Source: SIG437 sp045576235 (GTDB taxonomy: Bacteria > Bacillota > Clostridia > UBA1381 > UBA9506). Taken from it: DNA of 36,632 nucleotides. The notes under the pieces were generated by a model. It had not been told where the DNA came from. It worked only from the letters and a program-made list of their open reading frames with translations, and ran no database searches. The position numbers were made by a program, and so were the translations under genes. Positions 23,752 through 31,710 of this stretch are shown in pieces. The DNA is taken from NCBI GenBank assembly GCA_045576235.1, contig JAZNGA010000031.1:1-36632 (forward strand), given 5' to 3'. The number at the start of each line of letters is the position of its first letter. The first letter of the stretch is position 1.

Positions 23752-24642
23752 TTAAACATTAAGATGTTTTCTGACTGATATAAGACTTCCAATGCCACCA
23801 AGCACAATTCCCATTACAATAAACATGGGAATCAGATATGGAGTCATATCCGATAGCGGCTTAAAAGAAACAAAACTGATTCCAAGCGAAGAAAGCGAGG
23901 AAATGATACCGCTATATGCAATAGAAATAATAAGCAGTGCAAAAATTCCACCAAAAAGTCCGATGATAACACCCTCAATAATGAAAGGCCATCTGATGAA
24001 CCAGTCGGTAGCACCGACAAACTTCATAATATTGATTTCTTTTGCCCTTGAAAAAACAGCAAGCTTAATTGTGTTTGATATAATGAAAATTGAAATTAAA
24101 CCAAGCGCAATCATAATCCAAATGCTGTTTTTTGCAATTAACGATGTTGCAGAGAGCAGTTTATCTATTGTTTCTCTGTTTAATCTGACTTTTGCAACAC
24201 CCGGGATTTGTTCAAGTTGAGCGACGACACTATCTGTCTGTGTTAAATCAGATAAAGTAACTTTATACCAGTCTCTCAAAGGATTGTCCTCTTCATAGCC
24301 GTCAAACAGAGCGGCGTTTTCACCCATGCCTTCTTTTAGCGCTTGCAGTCTTGATGCTTTTGAATCAAAGGTTGCTGTTTGGACATATTCTATAGCTTCA
24401 ATCTTTGATTTTAAAGCTTCGGTTTGTTCAGCAGAACAATTTTCGTCAACTATCAGGATAATTTCATAGTCGCTTTCAAATTGACCTGCAATATAATTTA
24501 AGTTAATTGTCAAAACAAGAAAAATTCCAAAAATGAGAAGGCTGACAATGACGGTGAAGACAGATGCAAGGCTCATCCAACCATTTGAAAAAACATTTTT
24601 TGTTGCTTCTTTAGAAAAATAGTTCAATTCTCTAATCTTCAT
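23752..24642 (-). CDS. ftsX: Cell division protein FtsX
   Basis: Membrane partner of FtsE; in Bacillota the FtsEX complex activates peptidoglycan hydrolases during elongation or division. 296 aa: one membrane segment near residues 20-45, a large extracellular domain over about 46-160 (with DNPLRDWYKVTL and the PGVAKVRL stretch), then three further membrane segments and the FtsX-type core (KEINIMKFVGATDWFIRWPFI in outline near 205-225). The start is likely ATG at 24642, 9 bases after AGGGG; ATG at 24648 and a longer extension are less likely. It overlaps the 3' end of ftsE by 11 bases. Confidence 0.93.
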   Translation of the reverse strand: MKIRELNYFSKEATKNVFSNGWMSLASVFTVIVSLLIFGIFLVLTINLNYIAGQFESDYEIILIVDENCSAEQTEALKSKIEAIEYVQTATFDSKASRLQALKEGMGENAALFDGYEEDNPLRDWYKVTLSDLTQTDSVVAQLEQIPGVAKVRLNRETIDKLLSATSLIAKNSIWIMIALGLISIFIISNTIKLAVFSRAKEINIMKFVGATDWFIRWPFIIEGVIIGLFGGIFALLIISIAYSGIISSLSSLGISFVSFKPLSDMTPYLIPMFIVMGIVLGGIGSLISVRKHLNV

Positions 24643-25318
24643 AGCCATACACCCCTCTAACTTCGTCACGAACAATCACGCCGTCTTCTATGGCTATTAC
24701 GCGTTTTTTCATTGAGTCAACGATGTCTTTTGCATGCGTTGCCATGATAATAGTCGTTCCTCGTTTATTAATTTCATCTAAAAGTTCAACAATTTCATAT
24801 GCTGTTTTAGGATTTAAGTTTCCTGTGGGCTCATCGGCGATTAAGAAAGCCGGATTGTTTGCCAGAGCACGGGCAAGAGCAACTCGTTGCTGTTCGCCGC
24901 CTGAAAGTTGATTGGGATAGACTTTAGCCTTGTGTGAAAGTCCCACCATGCTTAAAACATTAGGCACCTGCCTTCTTATTTCACGCGCACTTGCTCCGAC
25001 AATTTCCATAGCAAAGGAAACATTTTCATAAACTGTTTTTTTTGGCAGAAGTCTAAAATCCTGAAAAACGACTCCCATTTCTCGTCTTAAATATGGAATT
25101 TCAGAACGCTTTAAAGAGTTGACACTAATGTTATTTACAATGACTTCGCCACTTGTTGCAACTTCTTCATGCATCAAAAGTTTAATTAAGGTCGATTTTC
25201 CTGAACCTGACGGACCAACAATAAAGACAAATTCGCCTCTTTCAACAAAAAAACTTATGTTATTCAAGGCGGTGGACCCGTTTTCGTAAACTTTAGACAC
25301 ATTACTTAAAATAATCAT
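24632..25318 (-). CDS. ftsE: Cell division ATP-binding protein FtsE
   Basis: ABC ATPase that energises FtsX. 228 aa, single domain: Walker A VGPSGSGKST near residue 35, Q loop VVFQDFRLL near 85, signature LSGGEQQRVALARAL near 140 and Walker B AFLIADEPTGNL near 160. ATG at 25318 lies after AGGAGATAAA. It follows the PucR-type regulator gene by 27 bases on the same strand, so the three genes may be one operon. No partner hydrolase gene (for example a CwlO or EnvC type) is next to it. Confidence 0.95.
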   Translation of the reverse strand: MIILSNVSKVYENGSTALNNISFFVERGEFVFIVGPSGSGKSTLIKLLMHEEVATSGEVIVNNISVNSLKRSEIPYLRREMGVVFQDFRLLPKKTVYENVSFAMEIVGASAREIRRQVPNVLSMVGLSHKAKVYPNQLSGGEQQRVALARALANNPAFLIADEPTGNLNPKTAYEIVELLDEINKRGTTIIMATHAKDIVDSMKKRVIAIEDGVIVRDEVRGVYGYED

Positions 25319-25345
25319 ATTTTATCTCCTGTCTTATTTAAGTAA

Positions 25346-26425
25346 TTAGAACTTTGACGGATTTGAATTAAGATATTTATTAACAAGAACAGCAACTTTA
25401 AAGACAACTGCATCATCAAATTTTCTTAAATCAAGTCCCGTGAGTCGTTCAATTTTATCAAGCCTGTAAACTAAAGTGTTACGATGAACGAAAAGCTGTC
25501 TTGAAGTTTCGCTGACATTCAAATTGTTTTCGAAAAATTTATGAATTGTCTGAAGCGTTTCATCATCAAGAACATTAATGCTTTCTTTTTTAAATATTTC
25601 ATCAAGGAAAAGTTCGCAAAGCTTGCTTGGAAGCTGATAAATCAATCTTCCTATTCCTAAAGTGTCATAACATAAAATGTAATTATTATTTTCAAAAACA
25701 CGGCCAATTTCAAGAGCAAGTGAAGCTTCTGAATATGAGCGGGCAATGTCGTTTATAAATTCAGTTGGTGTTCCAACACCGACATACGCCGACACCATTA
25801 ATTCAGAGTTTATCATTTCAACAATGCTTTGTGCATTTTTCTTGAGTTGCTCTTTAGTGTGTGGTTCGGTCAATGCTTTGATTATAACAATGTTTTCAGT
25901 ATCCATTGATAAAACAAAATTAGGATCGGGAAACATGTTTTGAAGCAAATGTTGAATCTGAAGGTCGTTTGTTCCATCGGTCTGCACTATGTAAACAATT
26001 CTCGGAATTTCAGCATCAATCTGAAGTTCATCACTTCTTAAATCAATGTCACCGGGGAGAACATTTCCTAAAAGAACATTTTTCAAGTAGTTTGTTTTAT
26101 CATATTTATTGCCACAATGAAGTTGAATATTAGACAAACTCACAGCAAGCATTGAGCAAAAATAGTGAGCGTCACGGTCTGTGCCTTTTGTATATACAAT
26201 GTAGTCAAACATATTTCTTGCGCCAAAGGCAACAAAAGTATAGTCACCTATAATGAACGATTTGTTCAAAACAGGATTTGAAGTCACGGCATCATATGCG
26301 GTGTCTTCATCTATTGGTGTGTGAACATTAGCAACGACAAAACCTGTGTTGTTGAGCACACCTGAATCGCGTGAAGAAATATTTGACATTTGTTCAAGTA
26401 TCGGTTGAAAGACCTGGCCTAACAT
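25346..26425 (-). CDS. PucR/CdaR-type transcriptional regulator
   Basis: 359-aa regulator. The C-terminal ~65 residues form the PucR-type helix-turn-helix (HTH_30): LNVSETSRQLFVHRNTLVYR followed by LDKIERLTGLDLRKFDDAV. The middle region (about 130-270) fits the GGDEF-like/PucR linker domain (AYVGVGTPTEFINDIARSY). The N-terminal third is unassigned. CdaR-type proteins respond to sugar diacids and PucR to purines, but neither ligand is implied by the neighbours. ATG at 26425 follows GGAGG by 9 bases. It precedes ftsE-ftsX. Confidence 0.88.
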   Translation of the reverse strand: MLGQVFQPILEQMSNISSRDSGVLNNTGFVVANVHTPIDEDTAYDAVTSNPVLNKSFIIGDYTFVAFGARNMFDYIVYTKGTDRDAHYFCSMLAVSLSNIQLHCGNKYDKTNYLKNVLLGNVLPGDIDLRSDELQIDAEIPRIVYIVQTDGTNDLQIQHLLQNMFPDPNFVLSMDTENIVIIKALTEPHTKEQLKKNAQSIVEMINSELMVSAYVGVGTPTEFINDIARSYSEASLALEIGRVFENNNYILCYDTLGIGRLIYQLPSKLCELFLDEIFKKESINVLDDETLQTIHKFFENNLNVSETSRQLFVHRNTLVYRLDKIERLTGLDLRKFDDAVVFKVAVLVNKYLNSNPSKF

Positions 26426-26506
26426 AATATAATTCCTCCAATCTGCAGTTTTACAAATTTAGCTGTAAAAACAAAATAGACATAAAAACAACATAATACA
26501 TCATAT

Positions 26507-26535
26507 ATAATATACCTTTTTCGACCTTTTTGCAA
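26507..26535 (-). promoter_or_regulatory. Promoter of the PucR-type regulator (and perhaps ftsEX)
   Basis: On the minus strand TTGCAA (26530-26535), 17 bp, TATTAT (26507-26512). A short inverted repeat, ACCTT/AAGGT, flanks the -35 region and could be an operator. The leader to the ATG at 26425 is about 75 bases. Confidence 0.6.
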
Positions 26536-26631
26536 GGTATTTTTTATAAATTTCACTAAATTGTAATATTTTCACCTTAATATTTTATTTATTTTTGGGG
26601 GAATAATATTAATAAAAAACTAGGTGATGTG

Positions 26632-26997
26632 ATGAAAAATAAAAAAAGATATTTAATCTACATTCTTGGCGGAGTTTTATCAGGGTTTCTAAATGGACTG
26701 TTTGGAAGCGGAGGGGGAACATTAATTGTTCCTTTTATGACTGAATTTTTAAAATTAGAAGAGCATAAGGCACATGCGACTGCAATTTTAATCATTTTGT
26801 CATTTACACTTGTCAGCCTCTTTTTCTATGGAATGAACTCTTTTTTAGATTTAAAGCTTTCGCTTTGGGTTTCAACAGGTGGGGTGGTCGGTGGATTTGT
26901 CGGGGCAAAGCTTTTAGCTAAATTATCATCAAAAGCTATCAGAAAAACTTTTGGAGCATTTATGATTATTGCAGCTGTCAGGATGGTGATGAAATGA
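26632..26997 (+). CDS. TauE/SafE-type permease, N-terminal half (separate gene)
   Basis: Small membrane protein, 121 aa with about four hydrophobic segments. It carries the glycine-rich repeat motif of the TauE/SafE (DUF81) anion exporter family, LFGSGGGTLIVPF, near residue 25, and matches the length of one half of a normal ~250-aa member. ATG at 26632 follows AGGTG; the GTG before it is an alternative. The stop overlaps the start of the second half-gene (ATGA), so the two are translationally coupled and probably form one two-subunit permease. Substrates in the family include sulfite, sulfoacetate and other organic anions; none is inferred. Confidence 0.82.
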   Translation: MKNKKRYLIYILGGVLSGFLNGLFGSGGGTLIVPFMTEFLKLEEHKAHATAILIILSFTLVSLFFYGMNSFLDLKLSLWVSTGGVVGGFVGAKLLAKLSSKAIRKTFGAFMIIAAVRMVMK

Positions 26998-27368
26998 TTT
27001 TGGCAGTTTTAATCGGTGCGCTAAGCGGTGTTATCAGTGGTATGGGAATCGGTGGAGGAACAATTTTGATTCCTGCCTTGTCAATTTTTTTGAAAGTAAA
27101 CCAACATAATGCACAAGGTGTAAATTTATTATATTTCATTCCGACAGCAGTCATCGCTTTAGTTGTTCATTTTAAAAATAAAGCAGTAGATTTTAAAACT
27201 GCAATTCCAATTATGTTTTCGGGTGTTGTTGGAGCAGCAGGAGGGGCAGTCTTAGCAGGAGTAATTTCGGCTGAGCTTTTAAAAAAGTTTTTTGCAATAT
27301 TTCTTTTTGCGATGGGAATATATGAAATATTAAAAAAGGATAAACAAAACAAATCGAAAAATCATTGA
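26994..27368 (+). CDS. TauE/SafE-type permease, C-terminal half (separate gene)
   Basis: Second half-size membrane protein, 124 aa and about four hydrophobic segments, with its own copy of the motif (MGIGGGTILIPAL near residue 19) and the family segment QHNAQGVNLLYFIPTA. It starts at ATG 26994, which shares the ATGA overlap with the stop of the first half. This is the arrangement expected if an internally duplicated permease is encoded as two polypeptides. No frameshift is needed: both reading frames have proper starts and hydrophobic N-termini. Confidence 0.82.
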   Translation: MILAVLIGALSGVISGMGIGGGTILIPALSIFLKVNQHNAQGVNLLYFIPTAVIALVVHFKNKAVDFKTAIPIMFSGVVGAAGGAVLAGVISAELLKKFFAIFLFAMGIYEILKKDKQNKSKNH

Positions 27369-27396
27369 TTTTTTCAGTTTAGATAAAAACATTATA

Positions 27397-27445
27397 AAAA
27401 AGCAGATATCGAGGCAAAAACTAAACACCAGGATATCTGCTTTTT
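27397..27445. terminator. Bidirectional terminator between the TauE/SafE pair and spoVT
   Basis: AAAAAGCAGATATC (27397-27410) pairs perfectly with GATATCTGCTTTTT (27432-27445) around a 21-nt loop; A- and T-runs flank the stem on both strands. Confidence 0.82.
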
Positions 27446-27446
27446 A

Positions 27447-27992
27447 TTACTGTTCCATATGTCTTCCTAAAAAGCCTGCAGCTGATTGAGCAAGCTTTTC
27501 TTCAATCTCACCCATTTTCTGTGGCGTATCATTTGAGAAGAACACCACAGAACCAATCGTGTCTCCTTCAGAAATTATTGGGACAACAACACCAGCGGCA
27601 TATTTTTCACTTCCGTCAATCACATTGATTTTTTCGCTTTGAGGGCCATTTGAAACAAATGTGATTTTATCTTCGATAAATTTTTCAAGTTCCGGACTGA
27701 TTTTTTTATCGGAAAGCTCTCTTTTAGGCACCCCTGAGACAGCAATGACATTGTCTTTGTCAGTTATGCAGGTGGGGTGGCCGCTTGTTCTTGATAAGCT
27801 TTCAGCATATTGAAGTGCAAACTCTCCAATTTCTCCAATTGGAGAATATTTTTTAAAAATAACCTCTCCATCTCTGTCAGTATATATTTCCAGCGGGTCA
27901 CCTTCGCGGATTCTCATAGTGCGGCGGATTTCTTTTGGTATAACAACACGACCAAGATCGTCAATTCTTCGCACAATTCCTGTGGCTTTCAT
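27447..27992 (-). CDS. spoVT: Stage V sporulation protein T
   Basis: AbrB-family regulator of late forespore (sigma-G) genes. 181 aa: the N-terminal swapped-hairpin AbrB domain (MKATGIVRRIDDLGRVVIPK, with IRRTMRIREGDPLEIY) over residues 1-50, and a C-terminal GAF-like domain with SGHPTCITDKDNVIAVSG and GVVVPIISEGDTIGSVVF. ATG at 27992 follows AAAAGGAGCAAATTT. Only 7 bases beyond that site on the upstream side lies a palindromic repeat element, so the promoter must be inside or beyond the element. Confidence 0.95.
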   Translation of the reverse strand: MKATGIVRRIDDLGRVVIPKEIRRTMRIREGDPLEIYTDRDGEVIFKKYSPIGEIGEFALQYAESLSRTSGHPTCITDKDNVIAVSGVPKRELSDKKISPELEKFIEDKITFVSNGPQSEKINVIDGSEKYAAGVVVPIISEGDTIGSVVFFSNDTPQKMGEIEEKLAQSAAGFLGRHMEQ

Positions 27993-28010
27993 AAATTTGC
28001 TCCTTTTAGA

Positions 28011-28120
28011 AAAGGCCTCTTTGTGTAAAGGGGGCTGTCGCCGTAGGTGACTGGGGGATTATAATTCTGCAATCCTTCCACTGCAGGCGTGCCCCATCCC
28101 TTTGCACAAGGGAGGCTTTA
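28011..28120. repeat. Palindromic intergenic repeat (MITE-like)
   Basis: About 110 bp with imperfect inverted ends: GCCTCTTTGTGTAAAGGG at the left and, read on the other strand, GCCTCCCTTGTGCAAAGGG at the right (roughly 16 of 19 positions match). The interior contains a smaller hairpin (GGATT ... AATCC) and G+C-rich blocks unlike the surroundings. Many clostridial genomes carry dispersed intergenic elements of this general appearance, which is why I call it a repeat; only one copy is in this window. There is no ORF in it. The rest of this gene-free stretch (28121-28251) shows nothing else. Confidence 0.6.
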
Positions 28121-28251
28121 TTTAGATTTTATTTACAAATTTATTGTGTGCAGACAAGGAATTTTTATGTAAAGAAAAAATTGGGAAATTAATGATGTAT
28201 ATATCGTAGAAACATTACCTGTTGATATTCGATAATATTATAGTTTTGCTC

Positions 28252-28280
28252 TTGTTTTTAGTCGACCTGTTTGCTATAAT
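28252..28280 (+). promoter_or_regulatory. Probable promoter of the membrane acyltransferase gene
   Basis: TTGTTT (28252-28257), 17 bp, TATAAT (28275-28280), about 28 bases before the start codon. Confidence 0.55.
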
Positions 28281-28307
28281 AATTATAATCTTGTTTGGAG
28301 GTTCAAA

Positions 28308-29300
28308 ATGACAAATAAAACTTTAACCGGCAGAGAAAGTATAACAATCAATGTAATGAAGGCGATTTCTATATTAAGTGTAATTGCTGCGCATGTAGTG
28401 TCTGTTTCGCACACTGACCTTTTTTCAAAAACAATATCTTCTTTTTGGGTTTTGTTTGGGAATGTGGGTGTAATTGCATTTTTTGTCATGGGAGGTTTTT
28501 TATATAACAGAAAGCCTTGTGATAACACTATGTTTTGGAAAAAGAAATTCTTCCGAATCATCATTCCATGGTTAGTATGCTCTCTCATCACATATTTACT
28601 TTCTGCCGCTTCAGCGCGTAGTTTTAGTTCGTTTTCGTATTTTAAATGGGTTATGGGCAGTGGAACATGGTATTATTATATTACAATATACACATTCTAT
28701 CTTTTAGTTTTCAAATGGTTCTGTGATAACGATATCATTTTATGGCTTCTGATTGTTGTTCAGTTTGTTTCTCTTGTTCTTATTTCTTTTGGAATATCAA
28801 CAACAATTCCTTCACGTTTTTTCACTGACTATCTTAATCCGCTACATTGGATTGGATATTTTAGTTTTGGAGTTTTGGTTAGAAAACACGAGTTACATAT
28901 AAAAATGGGGCAACGAAAAATTATAGTTATTGCATCGTATGTTTTAGCAATTATGTGTTTCTGTTTTCTTTACATTAATGAAATATATGTATATTTTCAT
29001 ATTGTATCATCTCTGTTCTGTTTTGCAACATTTATAGTTATTGCAGATATTTCATATAAAATTGCTGTGCTAAAAATGGCAAAGCTTATTGATAAAATCG
29101 GCGTATATTCGTATTGCATATATCTTCTGCATATGCAAATTGTTCAACGCTTTTTGTCGAAGTTGCCAAATTCCTATTTTAAAATTGCTTTTTCTCCGTT
29201 CATTGGTTTAGCCATAATGCTCATATTAATTAATATAGGTTTGCTGATTTGCAAGAAAATACCATATGGAGACAAAATAAAAATGATAGTAGGATTGTAG
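28308..29300 (+). CDS. Membrane acyltransferase (Acyl_transf_3 family)
   Basis: Integral membrane acyltransferase, 330 aa with about ten hydrophobic segments. The N-terminal family features are present: MKAISILSVIAAHVVSVSH with the conserved histidine near residue 29, and FFVMGGFLYNRK followed by WKKKFFRIIIPWL. Family members O-acetylate or otherwise acylate cell-surface polysaccharides, peptidoglycan or antibiotics; many Clostridia carry several copies and the target cannot be inferred. ATG at 28308 follows TTTGGAGGTTC. Single gene with its own promoter. Confidence 0.88.
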   Translation: MTNKTLTGRESITINVMKAISILSVIAAHVVSVSHTDLFSKTISSFWVLFGNVGVIAFFVMGGFLYNRKPCDNTMFWKKKFFRIIIPWLVCSLITYLLSAASARSFSSFSYFKWVMGSGTWYYYITIYTFYLLVFKWFCDNDIILWLLIVVQFVSLVLISFGISTTIPSRFFTDYLNPLHWIGYFSFGVLVRKHELHIKMGQRKIIVIASYVLAIMCFCFLYINEIYVYFHIVSSLFCFATFIVIADISYKIAVLKMAKLIDKIGVYSYCIYLLHMQIVQRFLSKLPNSYFKIAFSPFIGLAIMLILINIGLLICKKIPYGDKIKMIVGL

Positions 29301-29353
29301 AATATTAATTTTTCAAACAGTGCAGTTCATAAGAAACCGTTTTTCAGATTATA

Positions 29354-29959
29354 TCAATGTTTTAAGATCAGCTTATCAAGATGTGAAAAATTTCCGTTCC
29401 TTATCGTGTCTGCTGAAATTGATAGCGTCGTTCCGCAAAGACAACACTCAAGAATCAAATTATCTTCATGAATTTCAACATCAATCAAGTTTGAGCCACA
29501 TTCACAGTAGAGCTTTTCGTTGTCTGACAACTCCTGAATCTTGTCAAGAGCTTTAAGCATTGTCACGCCGTTTTTACCTGTGTGGTCTAAACCGCATGCC
29601 ATGACAACTTCGTTTATATATTCTTCGTTAGATAAAACATTTTTCTTGACTGCATCATCGTGACCAATGAAAACTAAACCTACAACAACATTCGGGCACA
29701 TAAAGGTTGAACAGTCTTTTTTGATAAGAGTCATCAATGGAAGATTGAATTTATGAAATTCATCACATATCAGACATTTTATTTTAATTGTGTAATTTGA
29801 TTTGTTTTCCGGTAAAATATTCAGTGTTGATTTTCCACATGAGCATTGAGCAGAGATGCCTTTACCACCCGAAAGTTCGAAAAGAGAAAAGGTGACAAAT
29901 GTTATCTCACCGCAGCAGGAACATCTATATGCTATTGTTCTGTTAAAATCTATAATCAT
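29354..29959 (-). CDS. Uncharacterised cysteine-rich (zinc-ribbon-like) protein
   Basis: 201 aa, no signal peptide or membrane segment. I recognise no family. It holds six cysteine groups in order: RCSCCGE near residue 12, QCSCGK near 38, KCLICDE near 60, a single MCP near 87, YCECGS near 152 and LECCLCGT near 170. These are spaced like at least two or three zinc ribbons, with a helical middle (EEYINEVVMACGLDHTGKNG). ATG at 29959 follows AAAGGAAGG by 9 bases. It is divergent from the rubrerythrin gene 155 bases away. It may bind metal or nucleic acid; nothing further is claimed. Confidence 0.72.
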   Translation of the reverse strand: MIIDFNRTIAYRCSCCGEITFVTFSLFELSGGKGISAQCSCGKSTLNILPENKSNYTIKIKCLICDEFHKFNLPLMTLIKKDCSTFMCPNVVVGLVFIGHDDAVKKNVLSNEEYINEVVMACGLDHTGKNGVTMLKALDKIQELSDNEKLYCECGSNLIDVEIHEDNLILECCLCGTTLSISADTIRNGNFSHLDKLILKH

Positions 29960-30042
29960 AAAGAAACGCCTTCCTTTTTATTCTAAAGACTATGATACAA
30001 TAATTTGTTGCAAAAGTCAAAGGATATATTAAATTTTTTAAC

Positions 30043-30071
30043 TTGATTATAAAAATTTTTTGTGATATAAT
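30043..30071 (+). promoter_or_regulatory. SigA promoter of rubrerythrin
   Basis: TTGATT (30043-30048), 17 bp, TATAAT (30066-30071), about 44 bases before the start codon. A+T-rich sequence follows; I do not see a convincing PerR box. Confidence 0.75.
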
Positions 30072-30114
30072 TTAAATATAATTAAATTAAATAATTTTTT
30101 TCAGGAGGTTTATT

Positions 30115-30654
30115 ATGAGCAATTTAAAAGGAACAAAAACAGAAGCTAATTTATGGGCAGCGTTTGCAGGAGAATCGCAGGCACGAAATAAATATTCATA
30201 TTTTGCATCAAAAGCTAAAAAAGATGGATATGTTCAAATTGCAAACATTTTTGAAGAAACAGCTGCTAATGAAAAAGAACACGCTAAAATCTGGTATAAG
30301 CTTTTGCACGATGGTGTTGGCGACACTCTTTCAAATTTAAAAGATGCTGCAGCAGGCGAGAGATATGAATGGACTGATATGTATGCAACCTTTGCTAAAG
30401 AAGCAAAAGAAGAGGGTTTTGATAAGATAGCGGCGCTTTTTGAAATGGTTGGTGCAATTGAAAAAGAGCATGAGGAAAGATATAATGCTCTTGCTTCAAA
30501 CATTGAAAATGACACAGTATTTAAAAAAGACAACAAGAAAATTTGGCAGTGTGGAAACTGCGGACATCTCCATGTTGGAGAAAGTGCTCCTGAGGTTTGT
30601 CCTGTTTGTGATCATCCAAAGGCTTATTTCTTTGTCAGAGCTGAAAATTATTAA
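30115..30654 (+). CDS. rbr: Rubrerythrin
   Basis: Non-haem iron peroxidase that reduces hydrogen peroxide in anaerobes, cytoplasmic. 179 aa. The ferritin-like diiron domain (1-140) has the iron ligands in FAGESQARNKY, EETAANEKEHAKIW and EMVGAIEKEHEERY; the C-terminal rubredoxin domain has CGNCGHLHVG and CPVCDHPKAYF, four cysteines for one iron. ATG at 30115 follows TCAGGAGGTTTATT. Monocistronic, with a strong promoter and terminator. It supports an anaerobic host. Confidence 0.96.
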   Translation: MSNLKGTKTEANLWAAFAGESQARNKYSYFASKAKKDGYVQIANIFEETAANEKEHAKIWYKLLHDGVGDTLSNLKDAAAGERYEWTDMYATFAKEAKEEGFDKIAALFEMVGAIEKEHEERYNALASNIENDTVFKKDNKKIWQCGNCGHLHVGESAPEVCPVCDHPKAYFFVRAENY

Positions 30655-30660
30655 TAAAAC

Positions 30661-30698
30661 AAAAATTTTCCAACTACATCAGTGGTTGGAAAATTTTT
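30661..30698 (+). terminator. Terminator of the rubrerythrin gene
   Basis: A 17-bp stem (30661-30677 with 30682-30698, one G.U pair) around a 4-nt loop, with an A-run before and a T-run at the end of the stem. Confidence 0.88.
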
Positions 30699-30715
30699 AT
30701 AGCTAAAATAAAGTG

Positions 30716-30745
30716 TTCACAATGCGGGAACTTTTGTTCTATATA
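30716..30745 (+). promoter_or_regulatory. Candidate promoter with LexA (SOS) box upstream of nfo
   Basis: GAACTTTTGTTC at 30728-30739 fits the Bacillota SOS-box core GAAC-N4-GTTC. It lies between TTCACA (30716-30721) and TATATA (30740-30745), an 18-bp-spaced weak promoter, so bound LexA would block it. The central TTTT departs from the RNRY preference of Bacillus boxes, hence moderate confidence. About 95 bases before nfo. Confidence 0.5.
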
Positions 30746-30840
30746 AATATGTAAGCAAGACGAATATTTTTGATAAAAGTGATTTTTATAATAAAAGTCA
30801 GAAAATTAAAGATAATAATGAAGAATGGAAGGTTTAAGTT

Positions 30841-31671
30841 ATGCTTAAAATAGGTTGTCACTTGTCTTCATCAAACGGATTTACTCATATGATAGAGGAA
30901 GCTAAAAGCATAGATGCAAATGTCTTTCAGTTTTTCACCAGAAATCCCCGTGGGGGAAAAGCAAAGGAAATTGACAAAGCTGATGTAGAAAAATTTTTGC
31001 AAATAAAAAATGAAGATGATTTCGGCCCGATATTAGCCCACGCGCCATACACATTAAATCCTTGTTCTGCTGATGAGAGAACAAGAGCTTTTGCGCATCA
31101 AGTTATGGCTGATGATTTAGAGAGAATGGAATTTGTTCCGGGGAATATGTATAACTTTCATCCCGGAAGCCATGTTGGGCAGGGAATCGAAAAGGGAATT
31201 TCTCTGATATGCGAAACAGTAAATGATATTTTAAAGCCTGAACATCAGACTAAAATTCTTCTTGAAACAATGGCAGGCAAGGGAAGTGAAGTTGGGTCAA
31301 CTTTTGAAGAACTGAAGCTTATTATAGACGGTATAATATTGAATGATAAAATCGGAGTTTGTCTTGATACATGCCATATCTATGATGCAGGTTATGATAT
31401 TGCAAATGATTTAGACGGTGTTTTGGATGAATTTGACAGGATAATCGGACTTGACAGGCTTTGTGCAATTCATTTAAATGACAGCAAAAACCCATTTGAA
31501 AGCCATAAAGACAGACACGAAAAAATTGGTGACGGAAATTTGGGGCTAAATGTTATATCTTCAATAATAAATAACGAAAGATTAAAAAATCTTCCGTTCT
31601 ATCTTGAAACTCCAAATGATGTTTCAGGTTATCAAGAGGAAATTAAATTAATTAGAAGCGTTGTCATATAA
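30841..31671 (+). CDS. nfo: Endonuclease IV (AP endonuclease)
   Basis: Cuts DNA at abasic sites in base-excision repair. 276 aa, TIM-barrel AP endonuclease family 2. Start KIGCHLSSSNGF; metal-ligand and family strings are YNFHPGSHVGQG near residue 107, ETMAGKGSEVG near 142, GVCLDTCHIYDAGYD near 173, AIHLNDSKNPF near 208 and RHEKIGDGNLG near 225. ATG at 30841 follows GGAAGG. The preceding spacer carries a LexA-like box. The asparaginase-like gene follows after 39 bases and may share the message. Confidence 0.95.
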   Translation: MLKIGCHLSSSNGFTHMIEEAKSIDANVFQFFTRNPRGGKAKEIDKADVEKFLQIKNEDDFGPILAHAPYTLNPCSADERTRAFAHQVMADDLERMEFVPGNMYNFHPGSHVGQGIEKGISLICETVNDILKPEHQTKILLETMAGKGSEVGSTFEELKLIIDGIILNDKIGVCLDTCHIYDAGYDIANDLDGVLDEFDRIIGLDRLCAIHLNDSKNPFESHKDRHEKIGDGNLGLNVISSIINNERLKNLPFYLETPNDVSGYQEEIKLIRSVVI

Positions 31672-31710
31672 TTGTAAAACTAAAAAACTTTACACTTGTT
31701 TGGAGGAAAA

